From contig WRAZ01000015.1 of NCBI GenBank assembly GCA_009779925.1, positions 1 through 44,210 on the forward strand: a stretch of DNA of 44,210 bases, given 5' to 3'. Numbering within the stretch: the stretch's first letter is position 1; each line of letters starts with the position of its first letter. Source of the stretch: Chitinivibrionia bacterium. Its GTDB lineage: Bacteria > Fibrobacterota > Chitinivibrionia > Chitinivibrionales > Chitinivibrionaceae. Shown here in pieces: positions 1 to 7,701 of this stretch. The position numbers and the translations under genes are program-made. The notes below the pieces were generated by a model that had not been told where the DNA came from, did no database searches, and saw only the letters and a list, made by a program, of their open reading frames with translations.

Positions 1-725
1 CCAAACCACCAAGGGACATTTGCGCCGTCTTTTATGTATAAATTATTATCGGTTTTCTCCGCAAAAAATGAATATTCGCTTTTTACGTCCGTTATGGTAT
101 TGTCAAAGAAAAACGCTCTGTCGGCAAGCAACATTGCTTCATAAGCATTGTCGAGAGAACGATAATAACGCTCCTCTATTTTCTCAGGTGGAACTGAATG
201 CCCGCCTTTCGCACTTCTTGTGTTTACGCGTTCAATGTTCAACAACGGTGTGTTTGTCGCTATGAAATACAGATATATTTTGTATCCATTCTCTTTTGCA
301 AAACGGATTTCATCTAATTTTGACGGATGAGAAAACACCGTTTCAAAGGCAAATGATGATTCGGAATCTAATATCATTTTGTGGCGCAAAAATTCAGACA
401 AACAGGCGGAAACATAAGAAATTTCTGCGAAATCTTTGTCTGTAAAAGAAACGATCGTCTTTTCAATGCTAAGTTTGTCCGCTATTTTGAACGGTATCTT
501 ATCTTGAAACGAGGATTTTTCTACAAATTTAAGAAACTCGTCTTTTGAAAAATTGATAGGGTAATACGCCAAATTCAAAAAATCTGCAAGGTCTTTTGTT
601 ATAACGTCAGCATTAATAAAATAGTAATCGTTAAAAGTATGGGTCTTTACGAGGTATTCATAAAGCGTGGATTTTCCCGACCCATTAGGACCTGCAATTA
701 TTCTGAGACGTTTTGTTTTATGCAT
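1..725 (-). CDS. Zeta-toxin-like P-loop ATPase/kinase (partial, runs off left edge)
   Basis: The reverse strand from ATG at 725 stays open to the window edge (241 codons). Residues 9-20 form a Walker A loop (IIAGPNGSGKST). Further on are FETVFSHPSKLDEI and GGHSVPPEKIEERYYRS, the pattern of the predicted ABC-type ATPase/zeta-toxin group (COG4185-like). Such proteins are nucleotide-binding enzymes, some of which phosphorylate cell-wall precursors and act as toxins. The start overlaps the end of the 81-residue gene upstream by 8 bases, the usual coupling of an antitoxin-toxin pair. The C-terminus is outside the window. Family assignment is firm; toxin activity is inference. Confidence 0.8.
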   Translation of the reverse strand, partial: MHKTKRLRIIAGPNGSGKSTLYEYLVKTHTFNDYYFINADVITKDLADFLNLAYYPINFSKDEFLKFVEKSSFQDKIPFKIADKLSIEKTIVSFTDKDFAEISYVSACLSEFLRHKMILDSESSFAFETVFSHPSKLDEIRFAKENGYKIYLYFIATNTPLLNIERVNTRSAKGGHSVPPEKIEERYYRSLDNAYEAMLLADRAFFFDNTITDVKSEYSFFAEKTDNNLYIKDGANVPWWF

Positions 726-963
726 TTGGTATCTCAATTATTCGAGGACCTGTATATACTATATCAGGTATAGCATCGCCCAAAATTTCTTTGCGACCAT
801 CAGCATATTCTCTGACAACGCAGCCGTTTTCCACATAACTCAGCGGAATTCCCAGTCGTTTATTCTCGGCGACAGCCAATTTTCCCGCCTCCGAAAAAAG
901 GCGTTGATATTCTTCGTATCGGGGAGTGTTTATTATTCGCTCGTCGTCGTTATATACAAACAT
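718..963 (-). CDS. Small partner of the zeta-like ATPase, probable antitoxin
   Basis: An 81-residue protein beginning MFVYNDDERI, rich in charged residues and without TM segments. It has an AAGGAGG-like site just before the start, and a TATATT box lies at 983-988 on the reverse strand, so it is probably the first gene of a two-gene operon. It overlaps the downstream ATPase by 8 bases. I do not recognise a Pfam domain with certainty. Position and size fit the small companion often seen with COG4185 ATPases; antitoxin function is inferred from context only. Confidence 0.65.
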   Translation of the reverse strand: MFVYNDDERIINTPRYEEYQRLFSEAGKLAVAENKRLGIPLSYVENGCVVREYADGRKEILGDAIPDIVYTGPRIIEIPNA

Positions 964-1021
964 TTTACCTCCTTTTTATATCAATATACGTTTTGCCATT
1001 GCAAAGAAATTTAAGAATTTT

Positions 1022-1070
1022 CACCAAAAACAAAATAATTCAGTAAACTACCCAAAATAAAAAGTATTTT
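1022..1070 (+). promoter_or_regulatory. 49-bp promoter repeat, copy 1 (drives RNA A)
   Basis: Begins CACCAAAAACAAAATAATTC and ends AAAGTATTTT (TATTTT at 1065-1070). Six other copies of the same length occur at 3510, 6478, 7536, 19698, 21398 and 26888. No TTGACA lies 17-18 bases upstream; the conserved part there is the AAACCA/AAACTA block. Confidence 0.6.
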
Positions 1071-1266
1071 CTCTCCGCAACAAAACATGAATTGCAAAGA
1101 TTTATCTCTTTGTTTTTCATCTGTGTTCTTTGATTTTATTGTTAACCAATAAGCGAGAACTTCCTCACTGGTTGTTCTGCTTATCAATGCTTATTTGGTT
1201 AACGCGGATGAATTCATGTTTTGTTGCAAAAACTATGTAATGGCAGGGCAACCTTTCGTTGTTTTT
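1071..1266 (+). ncRNA. Structured RNA family, locus A (leader-like)
   Basis: It starts directly after a TATTTT promoter. A 17-bp perfect closing stem pairs 1077-1093 with 1211-1227. Inside are a small hairpin (1095-1100/1107-1112) and a long arm: 1141-1149 with 1195-1203, then 1149-1154 with 1179-1184, capped by GAACTTCC at 1157-1164 and GGTTGTTC at 1170-1177. A terminator-like hairpin (CAAC 1249-1252, GTTG 1258-1261) with five T follows. The 142-residue membrane protein gene begins 32 bases later. Locus B keeps the same architecture with different stem sequence, so pairing rather than primary sequence is conserved. It could be a cis leader or an independent small RNA. Confidence 0.7.
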
Positions 1267-1297
1267 GCTTTAATTTATTAACTTTTAGGAGGTTTGT

Positions 1298-1726
1298 ATG
1301 CACAAACAAAGAATAGCCCTTATAATAGCCGGTGGGCTCGGTATGTTGGCAACATTTTTGCCTTGGAGAAGCGCGATGGGATTTTCAGCCAATGGCACAC
1401 ATGAAGAATTTGGATTGTATGAATTGACAGATTGGGAAATCTTTTACCAGTTGCAAATGATAGGTGCGGGGTGGTTTACCCTGTGTATTTTCGCTATATC
1501 CATAGCAATTGCTTTTTCAGGAAAGATAGCAGAGCCGCTGGGCAAAATTAAGTTTTTATCAATAAGCATTGGAATAATTAACGCGATTATTGGAATATTG
1601 CTTATAATTGCGATCGAAAATAAATTTGCTCCTTTCACTTTTCTTAGCAACGGTTTGTATCTGTTAATTTTTGCAGGTATTGCAGTTAGTGTAATACCAT
1701 TTATCAGCGCTCTGGCGAAAAAATAA
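1298..1726 (+). CDS. Small four-TM membrane protein, unknown function
   Basis: 142 residues with a strong AGGAGG site 7 bases before the ATG. Hydrophobic segments lie at about 6-23, 57-75, 84-108 and 119-138. The first loop (about 24-56) is polar and probably periplasmic. No family recognised. It lies 32 bases after the terminator hairpin of structured RNA A, so it may be under attenuation control if that RNA acts in cis. Confidence 0.7.
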   Translation: MHKQRIALIIAGGLGMLATFLPWRSAMGFSANGTHEEFGLYELTDWEIFYQLQMIGAGWFTLCIFAISIAIAFSGKIAEPLGKIKFLSISIGIINAIIGILLIIAIENKFAPFTFLSNGLYLLIFAGIAVSVIPFISALAKK

Positions 1727-1749
1727 GGTGTATAACAATAATTCAAAAG

Positions 1750-1783
1750 GCAGAGAGAGATAACCTTGTCTATCTCTCTCTGC
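1750..1783. terminator. 13-bp perfect hairpin after the membrane protein gene
   Basis: GCAGAGAGAGATA at 1750-1762 pairs perfectly with 1771-1783 across an 8-base loop. No T-run follows, so it may be a weak terminator or an RNA stability element. Nothing else is visible between 1784 and 1909. Confidence 0.5.
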
Positions 1784-1909
1784 GAAACACCATCACAAAA
1801 GAGTAAAATCAGAAAGGTTTCTTTCTGCTTTTACTAACTAATAAGATGTCGGCAACTTTATACTCTCCCGACCCGGCTTCCCGAGCAGAAAACAGCATTC
1901 CTTCGCCTC

Positions 1910-2290
1910 TCAATGACGCATTCTGCCAATTTCCAAAATAGGGAGTCCGGCTTCTGTCGGGATGTAAACAATGTTTTGATTTCCTGACATAGTCCGCACC
2001 CAAAGATAACGAATATATGTTTCTGACAGCGATTCCTGAACCGCATACATTGCTTTTGCTGCGCCTTGCGCTCTGGCAACTTCTGCTTCGGCGTTTAATT
2101 TTTCGGCAGCAAGGCGCGCTTCCGCTTCTGCGATAATTATGTTTCTGTTCATTTCGGCGCGGCGCAATTCCGCAGTTCCCCTCATTTCAGCCGACCACAC
2201 AGAATACGTCGGGATTCCCCACATCAAAAGAGCAATAAAACCAACCGTTGCAAGCACCGACAAAACGCTCAGCACTACTTTTGTTCCCAT
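1910..2290 (-). CDS. Short SPFH/band-7-like membrane-anchored protein
   Basis: 126 residues. An N-terminal TM segment (about 5-26) is followed by an alanine- and glutamate-rich helical stretch (about 36-85; AEAEARLAAEKLNAEAEVARA) like the C-terminal coiled coil of prohibitin/stomatin proteins, then a short conserved-looking tail (YIPTEAGLPILEIGR). The folded SPFH domain itself is missing, so this is a mini-version. An AGGAG-like site precedes the start and a TAGTATTTTT box lies near 2330-2345 on this strand. Role unknown; a membrane-scaffold function is inference. Confidence 0.6.
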   Translation of the reverse strand: MGTKVVLSVLSVLATVGFIALLMWGIPTYSVWSAEMRGTAELRRAEMNRNIIIAEAEARLAAEKLNAEAEVARAQGAAKAMYAVQESLSETYIRYLWVRTMSGNQNIVYIPTEAGLPILEIGRMRH

Positions 2291-2529
2291 AACTTTCTCC
2301 TTTTTTTTATTTTACAATAAACTCTCCGGTGTAAAAATACTAAATGCCAAAGAATAAAAAAACACCAAAACCAAAATAATCTCGAGAATCTTTGGGGAAT
2401 AAACGATAGCACAAACAATGGTTTTCCGTATTTATAAGCAAATTTAGTATTTTTCCGAACAAAGAAAAAGGAATAAATTACAAAGGCATTCATAACGAAT
2501 TAGAGGTCGAAAGATTATTTGCCCGTACA

Positions 2530-3450
2530 TCACATCTCCTGCCTTTTCTCTTCTCTCTTAGATTCTACATCTTCCCATTCCCTGATTTTTTCTAAAACCG
2601 CTAATCCGTCCAAATCCATTTTTGAAAAGGCAAACCATTTTTTGCCACTATCTTTCAAACTTGCGCCCCAATGATAAACTTCTTTGTCATCGACTATCAA
2701 AAATCTGTCATGGCTGAGGTCGAATTCTTTTGCTTTTATCGGCGGATATTGTTCGTTAAATCGTTCTATGTCTAATTTTAACTGTTTTGATATTTCTTTT
2801 GTAAAAAGCATAACTTTTACATTTTCTGTTCTCTTGGAAAATATTGTCAATGTGGATTCATTTATATAATTGTCTATCAAAATTATGGATTTTTGCGCCG
2901 TTTTTACGATTTGGCACATCAAAACATAAGCGTCAAAGACCTCTCCCTCAAAGAAAACTCCGCTTTTTGGAATAACGTCTCTGCTTTCCAGCGCGGCAAA
3001 TATTTTGTCTATGTTTTGGGTGGTTTCCAGTTGTTTTAGTTCCACGTTTTCGAGGCGTTGAATAAAGCCGCCGATTTGCGTTAAGGTTTTGCGCATTGCG
3101 ACGAATGCGTTTATGATTCGTACGCTTACCTGCACTGCTATTGGTGTATTCAATACCGCCGAAAGCATTGCTACGCCCGCCTCAGTAAAAGCATGCGGTT
3201 TTACGGAAGAATGCTTAAGAGTTTTGAACCGGTCGCAAATTGCGACCAGTTCGTTGAATTCCGTAATATCCAATTGAAAGCGAAAATTATCGGGGAAGCG
3301 CGCTATGTTTCTTTTTACCTGTTCGTTTAACCTTTTGACTTCTACGCCGTACAACTCAGCCAAGTCCCTGTCAATCATCACCTGCAAACCGCGAATTGTG
3401 AAAATTCGGTTTTCTATTTCGTTTGAATACAATTCTATTGAATTAGGCAT
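2530..3450 (-). CDS. ORF6N domain protein with C-terminal PLD-like region
   Basis: 306 residues. The first about 120 match the ORF6N/KilA-N-type DNA-binding domain (FTIRGLQVMIDRDLAELYGV, RFPDNFRFQL, AFTEAGVAMLSAVL). Residues about 165-285 resemble the phospholipase D-like half seen in related proteins (HDRFLIVDD, VYHWGASLKD). These genes are common on phages and genomic islands; the role is probably DNA-binding regulation. The start has GGAGAAAAA directly upstream and a CGTATTTTTGC box at about 3470-3480, the same upstream layout as the DUF1016 gene at 8823. Confidence 0.85.
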   Translation of the reverse strand: MPNSIELYSNEIENRIFTIRGLQVMIDRDLAELYGVEVKRLNEQVKRNIARFPDNFRFQLDITEFNELVAICDRFKTLKHSSVKPHAFTEAGVAMLSAVLNTPIAVQVSVRIINAFVAMRKTLTQIGGFIQRLENVELKQLETTQNIDKIFAALESRDVIPKSGVFFEGEVFDAYVLMCQIVKTAQKSIILIDNYINESTLTIFSKRTENVKVMLFTKEISKQLKLDIERFNEQYPPIKAKEFDLSHDRFLIVDDKEVYHWGASLKDSGKKWFAFSKMDLDGLAVLEKIREWEDVESKREEKRQEM

Positions 3451-3509
3451 TTTTTCTCCTTTTTTGTAAGCAAAAATACGTTTTGCGTTTAGAACAAATT
3501 TACAAATTT

Positions 3510-3558
3510 CACCAAAACCAAAATAATCTCGGAAACCATCTCAGAAATAAAGTATTTT
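3510..3558 (+). promoter_or_regulatory. 49-bp promoter repeat, copy 2 (drives RNA B)
   Basis: Same layout as copy 1, ending AAAGTATTTT with TATTTT at 3553-3558. RNA B begins 6-7 bases later. Confidence 0.6.
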
Positions 3559-3777
3559 ACTACTGCGGAAAACGATGAAATGTCGGAATAATATCTGACT
3601 TTTCATTGATGTTCTTTGATTTTTTTATTTTGTGTAAATAAACACAACGCGTGAACTTCCCTTGCCGGTTGTTCTGTCTTATATGCCTTGTGTTTATTCA
3701 ATCTAAGAACAGGTGAAAATTCATCGTTTTCCGCAAAAAACTGAATTGTGGGCAGGACAGCCTTTCCGCTGTTTTTT
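3559..3777 (+). ncRNA. Structured RNA family, locus B (leader-like)
   Basis: A 15-bp perfect closing stem pairs GCGGAAAACGATGAA (3565-3579) with 3720-3734. The inner hairpin is 3582-3587/3594-3599. The long arm pairs 3637-3647 with 3688-3698 and is capped by GAACTTCC (3653-3660) and GGTTGTTC (3667-3674), identical to locus A. A TTCTTTGATTTT stretch is also shared with A. An ACAGC/GCTGT hairpin (3757-3761/3768-3772) followed by six T closes it. The GIY-YIG-like gene starts 50 bases downstream. Stem sequences differ from A while pairing is kept. Confidence 0.7.
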
Positions 3778-3826
3778 GCTTAAAAATTTGACATTTGCCG
3801 TAAAGAAACGGTGGAAAGGCGGTTGT

Positions 3827-4381
3827 ATGACTAAAGACGATGTTGTCGCAGAGTTCAACAAGGGGAAAAACAAAGAAATTTCTGTGTTGAAAAAAGTAAT
3901 TGATGATATGAGTGCGCTCGAATTAGCCAAAAAAGATTTGGCGCAATTTGAATTCAACAAAAGCGATATTTTATCAGAAGATAAAATAGATTGCTTAATT
4001 AAAGAAAAAAATCTGCAGAAAAATGAAAAGTATATTTACTTGTTTTTTGCAGATGATGTTAGTGGTTTGGCTAAAGAATTTAACAGAGCCAAAAATCAAG
4101 AAAAATGCGAATGCCATTTTGCAAAATTTAATAAAAAAAACGAACTAAATCATTGTATTTATGTCGGCAGTTCGTCAGATTTCAGCAAGCGCATTGCAGA
4201 ACATCTCGGAAAGGCAAGTAAAAGCACTTACGCAATCCGATTTTCAGAATGGCTACCTGAAGAAACGAAAATTACTTGTTATTACTTCAAAGTTGATGCA
4301 GATCAAGAAGTTTTGCAAAATTTGGAGAACGGAATATGGAAACAATTAAAACCAATGCTCGGAAAATTCGGAGCGAAATAA
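3827..4381 (+). CDS. GIY-YIG-like nuclease domain protein
   Basis: 184 residues from the ATG at 3827, which has GGAAAGGCGG upstream; the longer frame back to 3713 would run through RNA B and is not used. Residues 111-129 (IYVGSSSDFSKRIAEHLG) and ARG 122, followed by RFSEWLP and E167 in NLENGIW, match the core of a GIY-YIG fold with the first motif altered to IY-VG. The N-terminal 100 residues are lysine-rich and unrecognised. It lies 17 bases before the secreted protein gene at 4399 and is probably co-transcribed with it. Nuclease activity is plausible but untested. Confidence 0.65.
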   Translation: MTKDDVVAEFNKGKNKEISVLKKVIDDMSALELAKKDLAQFEFNKSDILSEDKIDCLIKEKNLQKNEKYIYLFFADDVSGLAKEFNRAKNQEKCECHFAKFNKKNELNHCIYVGSSSDFSKRIAEHLGKASKSTYAIRFSEWLPEETKITCYYFKVDADQEVLQNLENGIWKQLKPMLGKFGAK

Positions 4382-4398
4382 GAAAGGGGTATCTTTTT

Positions 4399-6306
4399 AT
4401 GAAAAGAATGATTTTTGCGCTATGCGCAGTTTTGGTAATGTTTGTTGGTGTGTTTGCTCAGGGATTGACTGCCTATGAGAGAAGAGTTATGGATTTGGAA
4501 ATTCAGTTTTTAAATCAAAATTTACGCAACTATCATCTGTTTAGAAATAGAGGTGATTTAGACAGGGGCGTTGGTATAACAGAACAAAGAATGACTGTTT
4601 ACAGAGAAATTTTGGCTATGTCAAACACGAGAGATAAAGCGCAAAGAATAAGCGGATTGGTTAGGCAAATCAGAGGTATAAATCAATTGGATTTAGTCAC
4701 AGGAGCGCAAGTAGTTGGACTTGAAAAACTTAACGCAGATTTGAGAGCGGCTGAAAGTTTAATGAACGAAGCCGAGCGCGCCGCAAGAAGAAATGCTGCC
4801 GAAACACAAAGGCAAGCCCAGCAACAACATCAGGAACTGCTTAGACAACAAGCATTTAGTGAAAGATTTATCCATAGAGTGCTTTACAATGAATGGAGCC
4901 TCTTCCCAATGCCTAATAGTGCAAAGCAATTTCTTCCTAAAATAACTCCGCAAAGAGGAGAATTTGAGACGACCGAAGCATTTAATGAACGGCTTAGTAA
5001 TTTTTACAGAGACAGCACGGAGCATTATTTCAGAAAATGGGCACTTTTGGCAACCGATACTATTGTTAAGGAAAGTTTTAATATCGGTGAAGCGACGGAC
5101 GAAAATGGAAATGTTGTGCCTGTAATCAATATTGACGGGCTTCGATTTTGGCTTGGAAATTACAATGCAGACAAAGGCGTATTTGCTGTAAACTGGGGGT
5201 GGGCAGGCAGAAATACTAGACAAGCCGCTAATGCCGCACCTACTACCGCTACCGTGTCGGTGCCACCTGCAGAAGCGCAAGCATTAAGGCAAAACGGGCA
5301 TTTTTTGAGCATAAATCCTGCAGATGTTTGGGTTAAGGAGTATTTTTTGTATCCTGCAAGAATAACGGTTGTCAACAAAACAGATACGACCAAAAGGTTT
5401 GATATAAATTTTCCGAGACCGCAAGGCGCAACAGAATTATCATTTAGTGGAAGCGCGTTGTGGAAAGATAACTCAAGCGCAAGAAGTTTGGTGCATAATT
5501 TTGGAGATTTGGCAAGAGAAATTTCGGATAAACGAGAAAAAGAAAAGGCAGAAAAGGCTAAAATGGCAATGGAAAAGGTTGAACTTTGGATTGAGAAATT
5601 TCCTAAAAATGATATAAGGAGATTAACAATTTACCGGGGAGGGTTCGGTGATTTGAATTTGGCAGTCGGAAAAGAAGGATGGCTATCTACAGGGATAGAG
5701 GTTAATTTCGATGTCAAATTCCGCATTGAAAATGTTCAAGATATATGGAACATATATTATGATAATGTTCTTGTCTTCAGAATAGAAGCGCCGTTTGCAC
5801 GGGATGGTGCTGGGTACAGATATTACACAATCAGAAAAATGACTTTAATGGCGCCGTTAAAACCTGAATGGCACGGACTTTTTGATGCTCAAGGATTTAG
5901 CGAAGAAGAGGTTTTAGCGCAACAGCAACAAGCCACCCAACAAATAAGGCAAACGTGGGCAAATAGAATTAGGCGTGCAAACGGTTGGGATTTGCTGTTC
6001 AGAACATCTGATAATCAAATCGTTAGGTTTGAAAATAATCGCGCATTTCCAATCCCTTTGGGCACCTACGAAATTCAAGGCAGAAGTGTGATTTTCAAGC
6101 GCAACGCCAAATTTATTGACTGTTATATAACCGACCAAAACGGTATGGAACACAGAGTTTATTCTTGGGAATTGAATAGAAATGAAACCATCAGAAACAG
6201 ATGGCATTCTACCACATTTAACTCTTCCGCGATGATAAGCCCGCAACACGGCTTTTTGGGCTTCGGAATTTTCGATACCGCACCTGAAAATTTCCCGCAG
6301 AAATAA
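4399..6306 (+). CDS. Large secreted protein with Q-rich coiled coil, unknown function
   Basis: 635 residues from ATG at 4399 (AAAGGGG site). A Sec signal peptide is clear (MKRMIFALCAVLVMFVGVFAQ). Residues about 90-150 form a glutamine- and alanine-rich coiled coil (AARRNAAETQRQAQQQHQ). The rest is mixed alpha/beta with many aromatic residues; a second Q-rich segment lies near 525 (QQQQATQQ). No family recognised. It follows the GIY-YIG-like gene and ends at a strong terminator, so both probably form one transcript with RNA B as leader. Confidence 0.75.
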   Translation: MKRMIFALCAVLVMFVGVFAQGLTAYERRVMDLEIQFLNQNLRNYHLFRNRGDLDRGVGITEQRMTVYREILAMSNTRDKAQRISGLVRQIRGINQLDLVTGAQVVGLEKLNADLRAAESLMNEAERAARRNAAETQRQAQQQHQELLRQQAFSERFIHRVLYNEWSLFPMPNSAKQFLPKITPQRGEFETTEAFNERLSNFYRDSTEHYFRKWALLATDTIVKESFNIGEATDENGNVVPVINIDGLRFWLGNYNADKGVFAVNWGWAGRNTRQAANAAPTTATVSVPPAEAQALRQNGHFLSINPADVWVKEYFLYPARITVVNKTDTTKRFDINFPRPQGATELSFSGSALWKDNSSARSLVHNFGDLAREISDKREKEKAEKAKMAMEKVELWIEKFPKNDIRRLTIYRGGFGDLNLAVGKEGWLSTGIEVNFDVKFRIENVQDIWNIYYDNVLVFRIEAPFARDGAGYRYYTIRKMTLMAPLKPEWHGLFDAQGFSEEEVLAQQQQATQQIRQTWANRIRRANGWDLLFRTSDNQIVRFENNRAFPIPLGTYEIQGRSVIFKRNAKFIDCYITDQNGMEHRVYSWELNRNETIRNRWHSTTFNSSAMISPQHGFLGFGIFDTAPENFPQK

Positions 6307-6312
6307 AACAAC

Positions 6313-6342
6313 AAGGGCGTATTGTCATACGCCCTTATTTTT
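6313..6342 (+). terminator. Intrinsic terminator
   Basis: AAGGGCGTA (6313-6321) and TACGCCCTT (6328-6336) form a perfect 9-bp stem with a 6-base loop, followed by a T-rich tail. It closes the 3.5-6.3 kb transcript. The stem resembles the GTAGGGGCGTAT palindrome family seen at 42716. Confidence 0.85.
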
Positions 6343-6477
6343 CGCTTTTGCTATAAATTTATTTATTTTCTTAATTCCAAACACTTTTGTAAATTGGGAT
6401 TTTGTAAATATACCGGAATATCGCCCTGAATGTAAACAACAGTCGAAATGAAAAAATCTAACAAAAACACAAAAATT

Positions 6478-6526
6478 CACCAAAAATAAAATACTTCCGA
6501 AAACCACCGAAAACAAAACGTATTTT
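6478..6526 (+). promoter_or_regulatory. 49-bp promoter repeat, copy 3 (RhuM-Fic gene)
   Basis: CACCAAAAATAAAATACTTC through ACGTATTTT, with TATTTT at 6521-6526. The ATG lies 22 bases after the box, which fits a promoter. Confidence 0.6.
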
Positions 6527-6548
6527 TCATAATATCAAAAGGAAAAAA

Positions 6549-7511
6549 ATGACAGAAAAACAGGAAATAGTAATTTATCAAGGCGAAAGCGGCGACATAT
6601 CTCTTTCGGCGGATTTTCGTAACGATACGATTTGGGCAACACAAGCGCAAATCGCCGAGTTGTTTGGAACAAAACGCCAAGCGATAACAAAGCATTTGAA
6701 AAATATTTTTAATGAAGGAGAGTTGGACGAAAAAGTGGTTAGTTCCAAAATGGAACATACCACTCAACACGGTGCTATGCCCAACAAAACACAAACCGTT
6801 CAAACAAAGATTTATAATCTCGACGCAGTGCTTTCCGTCGGCTATAGAGTTAACTCAAGAAATGCAACAATCTTTAGAAAATGGGCAAACAAAGTTCTCA
6901 AAGATTATCTATTAAAAGGAGTTGCAACAAACGACAAACGGCTTGAGCAATTAAACAAGGCATTGCAAATTATTTCAAGAAGCGATATTCCCGAAGTTTG
7001 CGGTGTTGCTAAAATATTGCAGGATTTCTCTCACGGCTTGGATTTGCTCGACCAATATGACCATCAATGTTTGCAAAAGCCAAAATCCGAAACAAACGGT
7101 AATTGGCAATTAAAATACGACGAAGCGAAAAACTTTGTAAACAGTATGAAATTCGGAAAAGAAAGCTCGCTTTTCGGAAACGAAAAAGACCAATCGTTTA
7201 AGGCAACGCTTGGAGCGATTTATCAAACATTTAACGGGCGGGAGTTATATCCGAGCATTCAGGAAAAAGCGGCTAATTTATTGTATTTTGTAGTAAAAAA
7301 CCATTCTTTTACAGACGGAAACAAACGAATTGCTGCGGCGTTGTTTGTGTATTTTTTAGATAAGAATAACGCGCTGAAAGATAAAAACAACAACTTGCTT
7401 ATAGATAATAATACTTTGGCGGCAATGACTTTGATGCTCGCGCTGTCGAAACCGGAAGAAAAAGAAATTATGTGCAATCTGGTTATGAATTTCTTGAATT
7501 CTTCTGTTTGA
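6549..7511 (+). CDS. RhuM family / Fic-DOC domain fusion protein
   Basis: 320 residues. The first about 125 match the virulence RhuM family (IVIYQGESGDISL, WATQAQIAELFG, SVGYRVNSRNATIFRKWA). Residues 185-315 form a Fic/DOC domain with HSFTDGNKR at 252-260, the AMP- or phosphate-transfer motif with His252 as the expected base. The family is frequent in islands and may act as a toxin that modifies a host protein. No separate antitoxin is adjacent. It has its own promoter repeat and an AAAAGGAAAAA site. Confidence 0.88.
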   Translation: MTEKQEIVIYQGESGDISLSADFRNDTIWATQAQIAELFGTKRQAITKHLKNIFNEGELDEKVVSSKMEHTTQHGAMPNKTQTVQTKIYNLDAVLSVGYRVNSRNATIFRKWANKVLKDYLLKGVATNDKRLEQLNKALQIISRSDIPEVCGVAKILQDFSHGLDLLDQYDHQCLQKPKSETNGNWQLKYDEAKNFVNSMKFGKESSLFGNEKDQSFKATLGAIYQTFNGRELYPSIQEKAANLLYFVVKNHSFTDGNKRIAAALFVYFLDKNNALKDKNNNLLIDNNTLAAMTLMLALSKPEEKEIMCNLVMNFLNSSV

Positions 7512-7535
7512 GATACGTCAATTTCCAACTATTTT

Positions 7536-7584
7536 CACCAAAAACAAAATAATCTCGTAAACCACCACAAATAAAAAGTATTTT
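7536..7584 (+). promoter_or_regulatory. 49-bp promoter repeat, copy 4 (before RNA C)
   Basis: CACCAAAAACAAAATAATCTC through AAAGTATTTT, with TATTTT at 7579-7584. Nearly identical to copies 1 and 2. Confidence 0.55.
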
Positions 7585-7696
7585 CCCGATGCAGAAAACG
7601 ATGAAATGTCGGAATAGCCCCCGGCTTTTCATTGGTGCTTTTTGGCATTCCGCAGAAAAAATGAATTCGCATTTCCCCTTTTTTTGCTGTTTTTTG
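7585..7696 (+). ncRNA. Decayed copy of the structured RNA family, locus C
   Basis: After the promoter, 7591-7615 repeats locus B almost exactly (GCAGAAAACGATGAAATGTC), including the GTCGG hairpin start. The sequence then jumps to CCGCAGAAAAAATGAATTC, the material that follows the closing stem in B, and ends TGCTGTTTTTTG. The long inner arm and the matching 3' stem are gone. No gene follows on this strand; the convergent DUF1016 gene ends at 7702. This looks like an internal-deletion derivative. Confidence 0.6.
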
Positions 7697-7701
7697 TCGT
7701 C

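Noticed and set aside
20-265. Plus-strand ORF at the left edge
   Set aside because: It is the shadow of the zeta-like ATPase gene on the other strand, which carries clear motifs.
1071-3777. Reading the structured RNAs as 6S RNA
   Set aside because: 6S RNA is a single-copy, mainly unbranched hairpin. Here there are four loci within 10 kb with a branched fold and a terminator before a gene.
3713-3826. Longer start for the GIY-YIG-like gene
   Set aside because: The frame is open but would use the 3' half of RNA B as coding sequence and lacks a ribosome site; ATG 3827 has a good one.
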